64,000 nt of DNA from Paenibacillus xylanexedens (lineage in GTDB: Bacteria > Bacillota > Bacilli > Paenibacillales > Paenibacillaceae), in NCBI RefSeq assembly GCF_017874615.1, contig NZ_JAGIKV010000002.1, positions 372,001-436,000 on the forward strand, in the 5' to 3' direction. The position numbers and the translations under genes were made by a program. Shown piece by piece: positions 44,353 through 52,598 of the stretch (the first letter of the stretch is position 1; each line of letters opens with the position of its first letter). The notes below the pieces were generated by a model. The model made no database searches. It was given only the letters and a program-made list of their open reading frames with translations, and was not told the DNA's origin.

Positions 44353-44637
44353 CTAAACATACAAATTCCATCCGACAATAAAAGCAGCCAGTATAGCAGC
44401 AGAGATGCCAGACATGATGTATATCACCTTTTGCTTTTTGCTGTAATTGCTCTTCCTCAGTTTGTAAATCAGCAGGGTAAGATACGCCACAGCTAGAATC
44501 ACATAAAGTAGGTTGAACATTAAAAACGATGCGCAACGAAGAGTAAGAAGGAGCCCACCTTCCAAATGAATAGCCAGATGATATTTATGAAAATCGTTTG
44601 AAGGGTTACCTCGTTTATGTAGATTGTATAGAAGCAT
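44353..44637 (-). pseudogene. Decayed copy of the serine hydrolase C-terminus
   Basis: The frame reads KRGNPSNDFHKYHLAIH ... MFNLLYVILAVAYLTLLIYK ... KLRKSNYSKKQKVIYIMSGI and ends AAFIVGWNLYV. This matches the last 110 residues of the gene at 26988-28793, with about 25 residues missing and a broken frame near LRCASFL. No N-terminal part remains nearby. A partial duplication that has decayed. Confidence 0.85.
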
Positions 44638-44735
44638 CCGGTGAAAATCCTTTATCTATAATTACATCATCTATTCTTAATATTCTGCCTCAAAACATAT
44701 CAGTAAGTGACGTTGTAATTGACTCAACATCATAG

Positions 44736-44993
44736 TTAATTTTCATTCGTATGACGTCTCACTCTCATTAATGGATCTCTGCGGAGGTGAATCATAATGT
44801 CTTGATTCGAAGTATGATACACGATGTTACCAGGCTCTACTTGAAAAAACTCTTTATTCGCATCTTGTTCGGATACGGTACGAATTGGTGCAACTTCATC
44901 TACTATTTTTTTGTTGTCTTCCTCATGATAATGAATAATAGAAACCAAAACAAACTGGTCAGGGAACAGTTCTCTAACTTCTTGCCACTTCAT
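44736..44993 (-). CDS. Hypothetical protein, 85 aa
   Basis: Starts MKWQEVRELFPDQFVLVSI after CAGGAGG; then HYHEEDNKKIVDEVAPIRTV and DIMIHLRRDPLMRVRR. Looks like a small alpha-beta protein of a kind common in Bacillota. Unrecognised. Single gene. Confidence 0.65.
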   Translation of the reverse strand: MKWQEVRELFPDQFVLVSIIHYHEEDNKKIVDEVAPIRTVSEQDANKEFFQVEPGNIVYHTSNQDIMIHLRRDPLMRVRRHTNEN

Positions 44994-45098
44994 GTGTTCT
45001 GCCTCCTGTGGAATCTTTAATATAACAGGGAGTAGCTTCTCTAACTCTCCATTTCAAACCTTGCTTGAAGCTCTTTAACAAATACCTCAATGGGTTCT

Positions 45099-45548
45099 TT
45101 ATAGTGGATGGGTTTGTACGGATCTATTATTCCACATGTGCCGTTCATCTTTATCACGAAAATCATTATCTTCAACTTCAAGCGTCTTCATCACAAGCAT
45201 GATTTCATTCATGGTACTTATAACACTTCGACTATCCGTTTTGGTGATCGTGCTCTCGTTACATTTTTCTGTATAATAGTTCACCAGATGGTCAGGAAGT
45301 TTCTCAATAGCCAAATAGTCCTCTAAATTCTTTTTAAAGATTCCTGCCAGTTTATTCGCCTGATTCGTTCTAATCCCATTGACCGTCAAGCTTAATCTGG
45401 ACAAATCATTCATAAACACATAGTGTTTCCTGCCATACAACGTGAAGAAGTTTACATGCCAACTAAAAAAGGTATCGCTGTCTTTGATGGTTTCCGGTTT
45501 GACATTCATATCTTTTAATGTAAGTTGGGTTGCTTTGAAAATAATCAT
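45099..45548 (-). CDS. Hypothetical protein, DUF6933-like, 149 aa
   Basis: MIIFKATQLTLKDMNVKP then SWHVNFFTLYGRKHYVFMND matches the pattern of DUF6933 proteins, which begin with a short strand and a WH-N motif. The rest is helical. GGGGAG precedes ATG. Function not known for the family. Confidence 0.6.
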   Translation of the reverse strand: MIIFKATQLTLKDMNVKPETIKDSDTFFSWHVNFFTLYGRKHYVFMNDLSRLSLTVNGIRTNQANKLAGIFKKNLEDYLAIEKLPDHLVNYYTEKCNESTITKTDSRSVISTMNEIMLVMKTLEVEDNDFRDKDERHMWNNRSVQTHPL

Positions 45549-45582
45549 GCACGGCTCCCCTGTTCATTTAGCTGATTATACA

Positions 45583-46110
45583 TTAGTAAACGATCTCTGT
45601 AGCATCAATGTCTTCCTCTACAGATTCCATACATGGCTCACATAATTGTTCTAATGACTCCGCTTCAAAATAGTAAACATTGTATACGGCTATTTGTTTT
45701 TTACCCTTCGACTTGCATTGTTCACAGTACTTATTTCTTTGCTTATTCTTTTCAACGACTCTGGGATAAGCAACCCCAGCTTGCTCTGCTCCGATATCCA
45801 TCAGTTCAACAAGACTTATATAACTTTCGCCCATATCATATATATATTCCAGCTTGTCTCCTAATTGTAATTTCAAATCTTGGATCTTCTTGTTTGCTCC
45901 CCTACCTTGTCCACCTGGTTCGATCTCTCCATACCCCTGTGCTGACCAAGCCTTTCCTCTGTAAAACGCACTCAAATGATCATCGTCGTAGCCGAATGAC
46001 TCTCTAATCATCTGATCGAAGTCACCTAATCTTTGAGTGTCCTGGATCTCTATCTTTCTCCAGATGGATTTTCTATGTTTGTTTGTTATTTTAAACAGGT
46101 AAATTGCCAT
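45583..46110 (-). CDS. pRiA4b ORF-3-like protein (IS1096 TnpR-like family)
   Basis: The start is ATG 46110 (MAIYLFKITNKHRKSIWRKI) after GAGAGGTG. The N-terminal 110 residues carry the family pattern WRKIEIQDTQRLGDFDQMI, YDDDHLSAFY and LGDKLEYIYDMGES. A C-terminal extension has two Cys pairs, YCEQCKSKG and LCEPCMES, likely to bind zinc. No transposase activity is known for the family. Function unknown. Confidence 0.75.
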   Translation of the reverse strand: MAIYLFKITNKHRKSIWRKIEIQDTQRLGDFDQMIRESFGYDDDHLSAFYRGKAWSAQGYGEIEPGGQGRGANKKIQDLKLQLGDKLEYIYDMGESYISLVELMDIGAEQAGVAYPRVVEKNKQRNKYCEQCKSKGKKQIAVYNVYYFEAESLEQLCEPCMESVEEDIDATEIVY

Positions 46111-46179
46111 GGCAGATACACCTCTCTGCATATAAAATTTTAAAATATTCTATTGGCTGAAACATGTTCACACATTTCA

Positions 46180-46647
46180 CTATTCTTTATACGTTATTCC
46201 TTTCGTTTCACACCACTCAATTGCGATCTCTCTGTAACACTGACCTTGATATCGATACCATGCTTCCAACAGTCCCAGATCTGCCGCTTTATCTTTGAAT
46301 CTCCTAAAAGCCCCTTTACCCCGAATATCATCTTCTAATATCGCGGATTGCTTGTCATCGATTAATGTAGCAATGAATCTCTCCATCATGCCGTATGCAT
46401 TGTAATCCATTTCAGTTGGAAGGGCTGCATAATCGTCCTCATGTTCAATGAATTCGATTGCAATTTCCATATCCACTTGCCGCCAATCCGGTAATTCGCT
46501 TATTTCTTGCTCGTCCATGTCCTCTGCATCTCTCAGATCATCTTCGGATATGGAGAGCACTTCACCCGTTTTCAGATTGACATACGCACCGGTCCCTTCA
46601 AACTGCATTTCAATATGGTCAATGATCTCTTGTAAATCCACTTTCAT
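46180..46647 (-). CDS. UPF0158-family protein
   Basis: MKVDLQEIIDHIEMQFEG, then TGAYVNLKTGEVLSISEDD and FEAF-like FRRFKDKAADLGLLEAWYRY with the end AIEWCETKGI match UPF0158. The chain is 155 residues and acidic. The start is ATG 46647, where AAGGGG is ten bases away; the GTG nine bases upstream overlaps the site. Function of the family unknown. Confidence 0.82.
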   Translation of the reverse strand: MKVDLQEIIDHIEMQFEGTGAYVNLKTGEVLSISEDDLRDAEDMDEQEISELPDWRQVDMEIAIEFIEHEDDYAALPTEMDYNAYGMMERFIATLIDDKQSAILEDDIRGKGAFRRFKDKAADLGLLEAWYRYQGQCYREIAIEWCETKGITYKE

Positions 46648-46683
46648 TTTACTCACACCCCTTCAAGGATTCATCTATTTGAA

Positions 46684-47025
46684 CTAAAAAGGTAATTCCA
46701 TGTCTTCATCATCCTCAAGCTCTTCCATATACTCCGAGTAAAAGGGAGTTATATTGTGCTCATCTAATGCTTTCTTCTGTTTTATTAGTTCCTTTCTTCT
46801 AATTTTGTTTTTCAAATCTGCTCTCAGTTGCTTTTTGTAGTTATCCTCTATGCTTATTCCGATCATCTCCAACTCTCTTACGGCACCCAATAGATCAATG
46901 GCAAAATGTTTACTGTAACCTCTGACAATGTTTTTTCCGTTATACGTACGTAACCATGATTTTGCTGCATGAAGTCTGCCTTCACGGTTAAGTCTTTTAT
47001 GTCTTGGTGTATTATTTTTTTTCAA
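46684..47025 (-). CDS. Hypothetical basic protein, 113 aa
   Basis: The start is TTG 47025 (read LKKNNTPRHKRLNREG), 5 bases after TGGGG; the longer frame to 47163 runs through the DUF3024 gene. It overlaps the stop of that gene by a few bases, so translation is coupled. Basic N-terminus (RLHAAKSWLRTYNGKNIVRG) and acidic end (EELEDDEDMELPF). Often seen after DUF3024 genes in Bacillota. Function unknown. Confidence 0.65.
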   Translation of the reverse strand: MKKNNTPRHKRLNREGRLHAAKSWLRTYNGKNIVRGYSKHFAIDLLGAVRELEMIGISIEDNYKKQLRADLKNKIRRKELIKQKKALDEHNITPFYSEYMEELEDDEDMELPF

Positions 47026-47026
47026 A

Positions 47027-47356
47027 TTAACCCCAGAACATTCCGTTATGACCTTCGTCAACGATCTTGAGCTGTGTTTCAAAATCTTCATTCGGTTCAA
47101 TATCATCGATGAAATGCCACTTGTTTTTGCTGTCCTGCCAATACACTTTCCATACCTTCTCATCCAATCTGAATTGTGCTACCGGCATCTGTACCCATTG
47201 ATCGCTTTGAAAGGCTTGTCTTTCTTCAATCAATGTCACATGGTTACCTCTGATTTTATAACTAATCTTCATCTGACTTTTCACATGCTCAGGTACTGCA
47301 TTTCCAGTGTAATGGTCCATAATCTTTTCAATCCGCTTCTTCGTAAAATCATCCAT
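47027..47356 (-). CDS. DUF3024-family protein
   Basis: 109 residues: DDFTKKRIEKIMDHYTGNAV, then KISYKIRGNHVTLIEERQ, PVAQFRLDEKVWKVYWQDS and KNKWHFIDDIEP match DUF3024. GGGAGAG precedes ATG. It forms a two-gene unit with the basic protein at 46684. Function unknown. Confidence 0.78.
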   Translation of the reverse strand: MDDFTKKRIEKIMDHYTGNAVPEHVKSQMKISYKIRGNHVTLIEERQAFQSDQWVQMPVAQFRLDEKVWKVYWQDSKNKWHFIDDIEPNEDFETQLKIVDEGHNGMFWG

Positions 47357-47450
47357 GATCTCGAACTCTCCCTGCCTTGATTCATTTTGCCTTGATTATA
47401 TCACGATGTTTTCTCCGATTTAAATGATGCTTTACTTGTAAAAGAAACCG

Positions 47451-47783
47451 GACACGGCTTGTGCAAGGGCAAGTCGTGTAAGGGTGAGGTGCTGCGCCCA
47501 ATGGGGCAGTACCTCACGGAGTTGCACCGCGTGCATCAGCGCGGTGCTCATGATGCCATCACGAGCACACTTCCGTGATAGCAGCACTTGGTGCATCCAC
47601 AGTTGCTAAGCTGTGTGATGCACGCCAAAAAGCGCCACGACCCCATAGCCGTGGCGCGCTTCCCCCCTACTGCATGATGCCATTCGGCCATGCAGCTTGT
47701 GTTACGCTACTGCGTCCCATAGGCGCAGCAGCTCTCAGGGAAAGCGCCGCGTCAATGATCGCGGTGCATCCCCCAAGGTAGCT
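47451..47783. repeat. Hairpin cluster, left copy
   Basis: At least six hairpins in tandem: GCACCGCG-TGCATCAG-CGCGGTGC, GTGCATCCACAG/CTGTGTGATGCAC, GCGCCACG-ACCCCATAGC-CGTGGCGC, CTGCATG/CATGCAG and others. The opening (CGGCTTGTGCAAGGGCAAG, then a GTAAGGGTGAG stretch) and the first hairpin match the cluster at 55291. No conserved ORF. It ends against a half attC-like site, marking the left edge of array 2. Confidence 0.7.
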
Positions 47784-47812
47784 GATTGAAAATTATGTTA
47801 TACGATGTCAAC
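47784..47812 (-). repeat. Half attC-like site at the array edge
   Basis: ATTGAAAATTATGTTATACG and the following ATGTCAACGACTTCTT match the right half of the array sites; the left half is replaced by the hairpin cluster. Confidence 0.7.
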
Positions 47813-48082
47813 GACTTCTTCGCAAGTGCATTCTTTTTAGACTTTCAAATGCATGAATACGTGTTAGAGCCCAGCTCCCTTGCGATCGCTCGTGAGTTTT
47901 GCCCTGCTGGTGGAAGATTTCTCGCTGCGTTTGATTATGCTAAGATGTGTGTAACTCATGGTGGATTCTCCTTGCGTGAATGGGGGGTGAGAACTTTCAT
48001 TCTACACGAATCCGGCCATGGGCCCTTTTTTATTTATTTCCAGTAGGTTTCGCACTTCATATTATAATCCGTTGTCAAGTTT

Positions 48083-48253
48083 ATGAAAGATTTGCTGCAC
48101 AGGATTTGGAAAGTGAGATCTAACGGAGAGATTGGCTTTCGCAGTAAGCGAACTATCGTAAATGCTAAGGAGATTAATACAAAGACGGAAACATTCAATG
48201 GGTACCGCTTAGAGTTGAAGGAGATGGAAGAAGTGATCCTTATTTTTGTATAA
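48083..48253 (+). pseudogene. Relic small ORF
   Basis: A 56-codon plus-strand frame, MKDLLHRIWKVRSNGEIGF, with a well-formed charged C-terminus but no ribosome site. Probably the tail of a lost gene in the most distal unit of array 2. Confidence 0.3.
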
Positions 48254-48378
48254 TCGGAGCATATAATACTTGGCTTCTTAACTAAGGCTATGTAGAAACA
48301 GTCCACTCAATAATATATAGTTAAGATAAGTTGACGCCAATTGATGTTAGCTTCAACTACTTATTCAAAGGAGATATG

Positions 48379-48819
48379 ATGTATAGAAAACTAATAATTT
48401 TTGCTTGTCTGATAGAAGTGTCTTTTTTAATTTTTTTACAATATCGTTACAATAATGTTTTGGATGTGGTTGCTTTTATTGGATTGTTAGTTTTTTTCAT
48501 GGTGTTGAGTTATTTCTTAAAAGCTCAACCAAGCAAAAAACGTAAAGAAATAGCACTTTTTTCACAAACACTCTCTTTGATATTTATTCCAATTTATGTA
48601 ATTACAATTCTTCCTCAATACACGTATGAAAGTGCGGTAGATAAGGTCACTCAGAACTTAGAAGAACCTTATGTGGTTAATAAGCAGAAGAATACGTTAA
48701 TAAAAAATGAATCTAATGAAATAAAAAAAGGTTGTATGTTTTCTGTGGAAAAAAATTCAAAAGTAAATTCATACGTTTTTGATCCGTGGACTGGTATCTA
48801 TCATGAAGTACGAGATTGA
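48379..48819 (+). CDS. Membrane protein in inverted orientation, 146 aa
   Basis: Three hydrophobic segments (about 2-18, 24-43, 55-80) and a soluble tail of 70 residues. ATG 48379 has GGAG five bases upstream. It is the only plus-strand gene of array 2, with its own terminator, so it probably carries its own promoter and is not served by the array promoter. Function unknown. Confidence 0.65.
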   Translation: MYRKLIIFACLIEVSFLIFLQYRYNNVLDVVAFIGLLVFFMVLSYFLKAQPSKKRKEIALFSQTLSLIFIPIYVITILPQYTYESAVDKVTQNLEEPYVVNKQKNTLIKNESNEIKKGCMFSVEKNSKVNSYVFDPWTGIYHEVRD

Positions 48820-48888
48820 GGCAAGACTGGCTACTAAGTTAAATTGATGTAGAGATTGCTATATATGAAAATTGTTTTTTAACGCCTT

Positions 48889-48914
48889 AAGAATCGGTTC
48901 GCCGATTCTTTTTT
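48889..48914 (+). terminator. Terminator of the inverted gene
   Basis: AAGAATCGG-TTCG-CCGATTCTT followed by TTTTC, nine perfect pairs. It lies 70 bases after the stop. Confidence 0.88.
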
Positions 48915-49114
48915 CTTGTACGTTCTTACGCTTCATATCATGCATACCGACGAATACAAGACCCAGAACGAATTTTGGGACTTCCTCTTTTGGTTATTGT
49001 TAAGTAGAGAGTAAGTAATACATGCTGCAATCAGTGAAGTTATTGAAACTAACAGTTAAACGATGTTTACATTCATGAAGCATTCCTCATTCTCTTCATA
49101 TTTATTATTATTTC

Positions 49115-49278
49115 AGCTAACGTTACTACATTCACGACACCGAGAGGATTAAGGCCACGAATTGGCCGGGTCCGATAGGACTTAGCCTCGCAGATGTGTC
49201 CGCCTGAACACACTTCCTCGAAATACCGCTGGCGAACCAAGGGGCTGTAGGACCAGCAAGTGAATACATTGTTATATG
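49115..49278 (-). repeat. attC-like site 8 (long)
   Basis: AGCTAACGTTACTACATTCACG ... GTGAATACATTGTTATATG (left in parts). 164 bases, with an arm around GGCC-ACGAATT-GGCC and a degenerate long arm; shares CCTCGAAATACC with site 53133. Confidence 0.75.
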
Positions 49279-49311
49279 ATGTCAGTGCGCTTCTTGAAAT
49301 CACTCACAAAT

Positions 49312-49812
49312 TCATCTTTTCCATTCGTCCGGGACAGTTAACCATACAGCTGGCATGACACATTTGTTAGCTTCAATATATTCTGTTGGTGTATAACAAA
49401 ATGGTACTTTAAGTATGGTATCAATCTTATCAAGAGTCTTATCGTTTATTGAATATATTAATTGTGTATCATGGTTTTTCATAATAGAAACTGTTTCTTT
49501 TATATTTACTTCATATGATTCGTTTTGTAATTCACTGAACCAGCCTTCATAATATTCTGATACCGGCCCCCCCATACCATGTGGGCATTCTGAAGATTCG
49601 TTATTTGGATTTACATAGCACCACCAAGTAACATCAGAAACAAAAATACCTATTGTTGAAAGATCCTTTACAAACTTTCGTAAATTATCTTTCATAACTA
49701 TGCAGTCAATATATCCATTACCAACGGGTTGGACTTTATATTCATGGATTGAAGATTCTAACCGTTTAACAATGTCTTCTCTATACGTTCTTAAATAGTC
49801 AAGATACTTCAT
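49312..49812 (-). CDS. Hypothetical cassette protein, 166 aa
   Basis: A soluble alpha-beta protein starting MKYLDYLRTYREDIVKRLES with distinctive WWCYVNPNNESSECPHGMGG and VMPAVWLTVPDEWKR. AGGAAG lies before ATG. No family recognised. Cassette of array 2, ends TATAAC on both sides with one mismatch further out. Confidence 0.6.
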   Translation of the reverse strand: MKYLDYLRTYREDIVKRLESSIHEYKVQPVGNGYIDCIVMKDNLRKFVKDLSTIGIFVSDVTWWCYVNPNNESSECPHGMGGPVSEYYEGWFSELQNESYEVNIKETVSIMKNHDTQLIYSINDKTLDKIDTILKVPFCYTPTEYIEANKCVMPAVWLTVPDEWKR

Positions 49813-49849
49813 TGAAGCACTTCCTTAATAAATGTTTTGAACTGATTTC

Positions 49850-49927
49850 TTATAACGTTCCTGTATTCACGCCCCAGCGCATGCCGGGCCAAGGACGAAT
49901 GTCCGAAGCGTGAATATTATGTTAGCT
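49850..49927 (-). repeat. attC-like site 9
   Basis: TATAACGTTCCTGTATTCACG ... CGTGAATATTATGTTAGCT, 78 bases. Arms CCAGC-GCAT-GCCGG (one mismatch) and GGAC-GAAT-GTCC. Confidence 0.88.
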
Positions 49928-49963
49928 GAAGTCACTGCCTTCCCGAGAAGCCTTCAACAATAT

Positions 49964-50458
49964 TTAAATAATCACTAACTTACCTGAAGGCCATTTCCCT
50001 TCCCATCCACAAGGCAGATGACCTATAGAATAGATATATAATATTTGTTCCGAGTAGAATCTATTATATTTTTTTCTCAACTTACTTAAATAACTGTATT
50101 CCATAATTATATTTAAGATATCCCATCTAACACATTCACTGAATACATCCTCTAGTTGGAACTCATTTCGAGTTCTATCCAGTTGCTCGCTTAACATCGT
50201 ATTGATAATTTTCTTTGCTTCTTTGAGTATGGCATTCCAATGTAAATACTCTTTCGAAAAATTATTATGTAAATACAAAGTCAACTGATTCCTGGCCTTC
50301 AAAGTTGTTTCTTCCCATTCTCGAGAATTATAATATTCAGACGCTTCAACCCAAGAATTAGTATATATTACGGTATCGCTTCGATAATCTCTTATTCCAC
50401 ATTTACTAAACCAATGAATTTGATATAGCATTTTTATTATTTCTTGGTTGATCTCCAC
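49964..50458 (-). CDS. Hypothetical cassette protein, 164 aa
   Basis: Helical and aromatic, starting MEINQEIIKMLYQIHWFSKC, with LYLHNNFSKEYLHWNAILKE in the middle and a short GWEGKWPSGK end. GAGG is before ATG. The cassette ends GTTAGCT/AGCTAAC match. No family recognised. Confidence 0.6.
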   Translation of the reverse strand: MEINQEIIKMLYQIHWFSKCGIRDYRSDTVIYTNSWVEASEYYNSREWEETTLKARNQLTLYLHNNFSKEYLHWNAILKEAKKIINTMLSEQLDRTRNEFQLEDVFSECVRWDILNIIMEYSYLSKLRKKYNRFYSEQILYIYSIGHLPCGWEGKWPSGKLVII

Positions 50459-50497
50459 GTAATAACTCCCTCAAAATATTAATTTTGCAGTGATTTC

Positions 50498-50666
50498 AGC
50501 TAACGTTACTGTATCCACGACGTCTCACCGACTTAAGGCTGCGCCAACAGCCGGCCGCGACGCGGTTAGTCGATGCAGATGTGTCCGCCTGATTCCACTT
50601 CCCTGCCAATCTCTCTGGGCGGACCGAGGAGCCGTCAGGTTCCGATGCGTGGATATAATGTTAGAT
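50498..50666 (-). repeat. attC-like site 10 (long)
   Basis: AGCTAACGTTACTGTATCCACG ... GCGTGGATATAATGTTAGAT (inner box TATCCACG pairs with CGTGGATA, a compensated change). Arms CACCGACT/AGTCGATG, TCCGCC/GGCGGA and GGAGCC/GGTTCC. Confidence 0.88.
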
Positions 50667-50703
50667 GATGTCACCGACTTCTTTGAATTAACTTCAAATC
50701 CTA

Positions 50704-51174
50704 TTATTCTCTTAATGGCCCTCCAAGGTATCCCGTTTTTCCATTCCAAAAATCAATTAAATTATTCCACCAAGTTCTTGATACTGGTCTTAAATAGACT
50801 TCAAAAACAATTAAATCAATGTTCTGCCGCAATAATATGTTCTGAAGATCTTCCAAAAATCCTACGGCAGCTAATTCTTTTACAAAATCGTCTCCATCAG
50901 TATGTAATCTTTCAATAAGTTCAAAGATATTATCGAATTCATCCACTTCGCGCTTCAAATAATTATCAAATAGATGATGGATAAAATCACATACTTCTAT
51001 ATAAATCAATCTTTCTTCTCCCGGTTTATAATTTTCTTTAATGTATTTATCATATCTATTTTTATAAGATGGACTCGAAATTAATAGCATTTCCATAACT
51101 TGATCTTTAATAATCATCTTGTACGACAGCTTCCTTCTTGATAGTAATTTGAATTCATATTTCGGTGATTTCAT
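50704..51174 (-). CDS. Hypothetical cassette protein, 156 aa
   Basis: Starts MKSPKYEFKLLSRRKLSYKM at an ATG only four bases inside the cassette (GTTAGATG), so its ribosome site AGGAAAG is supplied by the end of the neighbouring site. An internal ATG at 51117 with AAGGAAG is the alternative. The protein is helical and acidic. No family recognised. Confidence 0.55.
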   Translation of the reverse strand: MKSPKYEFKLLSRRKLSYKMIIKDQVMEMLLISSPSYKNRYDKYIKENYKPGEERLIYIEVCDFIHHLFDNYLKREVDEFDNIFELIERLHTDGDDFVKELAAVGFLEDLQNILLRQNIDLIVFEVYLRPVSRTWWNNLIDFWNGKTGYLGGPLRE

Positions 51175-51346
51175 CTAACTTTCCTGTATCCACGACGTCC
51201 CACCGACTTAAGCGACCAACGGGAGCGGCCGTAATGCGGTTAGTCGGTGCGGATGTGTCCGCCTGAATTTACTTCCCTGCCACTCTCCTTCTGGCGGGCG
51301 GACCGAGGAGCCGCCAAGCTCCGAAGCGTGGATATGATGTTATCGG
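51173..51346 (-). repeat. attC-like site 11 (longest)
   Basis: ATCTAACTTTCCTGTATCCACG ... GCGTGGATATGATGTTATCGG, 174 bases. Arms CACCGACTTAAG/AGTCGGTG, TGTCCGCC/GGCGGAC and GGAGC-CGCCAA-GCTCC. Confidence 0.88.
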
Positions 51347-51496
51347 AAGTGACTAACTTCTTAGATATACCTACTAATTGTTCTTGTATTCTTCGTAGTT
51401 TAATAACCTAAGTCTTCCTTCATCATGTATTTCTTCTGGGAATCGTACAGAATCAAGAGTATGAAGTGTTATTGCTATATTTATACATTCTTGCAC

Positions 51497-51802
51497 TTAA
51501 TTGTCAACTTCATATTTTCTTATTAAAATTTGCTTTATTCGATTAATTGTCTTCTCATTAGCATTATTAATATCTATTAAAATACTTAAAAACATCCATC
51601 GCGTGTGACTATCGCTTTGAATAATTTGGCCATCAATTGATGGAGTGTAACCTGAAAACACCTCGAAGAGTGTGACAACTTCGCTTGATGCAATCACACC
51701 TAATTTAATTATTTCATCCTCGACATCATACTTATGGCGGTACATTTGTTTAAGTGATCTTGTACCTTCTGTTTCATCACCAATAATAAATTCATATAAC
51801 AA
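51497..51802 (-). CDS. Second gene of a two-gene cassette, 101 aa
   Basis: MLYEFIIGDETEGTRSLKQM with a helical end (RIKQILIRKYEVDN). It follows the gene at 51860 by 57 bases with no site between, so the two move as one cassette. No family recognised. A partner of the first gene is plausible. Confidence 0.5.
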   Translation of the reverse strand: MLYEFIIGDETEGTRSLKQMYRHKYDVEDEIIKLGVIASSEVVTLFEVFSGYTPSIDGQIIQSDSHTRWMFLSILIDINNANEKTINRIKQILIRKYEVDN

Positions 51803-51859
51803 ATTAGACCAATGTGTGACTTGCTCTTCTTTAGAAGTTGAATAAATTATGCTTAAATA

Positions 51860-52420
51860 TTATTCATACTCTTTAACCTCAGGAAATGCTTTATAATAGT
51901 CTTCTATTGTTACCGTCTTTTTTATGTATTCATAATATTCAGAGTCATGCTCTACAATAAATGAAATAAAGTGACCCGTTTTATTTAGTTTAGAAAAAGT
52001 AGGTCTAAGTTCAAAGATTATTTCCACTAAAGCATTAATAAACTTTTGTGTCAGCTCATTCGATGATTCTTCATCTTCATCATCGAAAAACTCCGAAAGT
52101 TTTGTTTCATATAATTGTTCGAATTCATTTATTAATTCTGGTTGTTTTGTGTCTTCGTATGAAAAATCCCCAACATTGTATTCTACCCCCCTAAAGCCGA
52201 GTAGTTTGTCTGAAGTATAAGAACTATAGTGTTTATTAACATGTTTTTTAAACGAATCAAAGGTATTCCACTTCAAATTAACATTCCCATATGTAGCATG
52301 ACAGTCCAAAATCAAGCAGTACACATCTTTATTTTCAATTGTTGTTGCAAACTTCTCAAGATTATACTTAAAATGATTCAACAATGTACTTTTCCACAAA
52401 TTGATATCAAGGTTCTTCAT
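51860..52420 (-). CDS. First gene of a two-gene cassette, 186 aa
   Basis: Starts MKNLDINLWKSTLLNHFKYN after AAAGGAG. The VYCLILDCHATYGNVNLKWN strand and following LRPTFSKLNKTGHFISFIVE resemble DUF4303-type proteins, some of which are immunity factors; I am not sure. Cytosolic, acidic C-terminus. Cassette ends GTTATCGG/CCGATAAC match. Confidence 0.55.
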   Translation of the reverse strand: MKNLDINLWKSTLLNHFKYNLEKFATTIENKDVYCLILDCHATYGNVNLKWNTFDSFKKHVNKHYSSYTSDKLLGFRGVEYNVGDFSYEDTKQPELINEFEQLYETKLSEFFDDEDEESSNELTQKFINALVEIIFELRPTFSKLNKTGHFISFIVEHDSEYYEYIKKTVTIEDYYKAFPEVKEYE

Positions 52421-52449
52421 TTTTTCTATTCTCCTTTTCAGGTCATTTC

Positions 52450-52546
52450 CGATAACGTTTCTGTATTCACGACCTAGCGAATGCTAGATGTCCGGCGAAT
52501 GCCGGGCCAAGGACGAATATCCTCAGCTTGAATATTATGTTATAGG
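52450..52546 (-). repeat. attC-like site 12
   Basis: GATAACGTTTCTGTATTCACG ... CTTGAATATTATGTTATAGG. Arms CTAGC-GAAT-GCTAG, TCCGGC-GAAT-GCCGGG and GGA-CGAATA-TCC. Confidence 0.88.
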
Positions 52547-52598
52547 ATGTCAGCAGCTTCTTCGAATCACTTATACCTCTTATACCATTCCCTTTATA

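Noticed and set aside
45583..46110. Insertion sequence suggested by the IS1096 TnpR-like family name
   Set aside because: The family name is historical; there is no transposase, no terminal inverted repeats and no target duplication.
47575..48046. Plus-strand frames in and after the left hairpin cluster
   Set aside because: They are made of hairpin arms, lack ribosome sites and do not recur at the right cluster.
48034..48306. Minus-strand 90-codon frame in the distal unit of array 2
   Set aside because: No ribosome site, and the plus-strand relic frame in the same place has better coding character.
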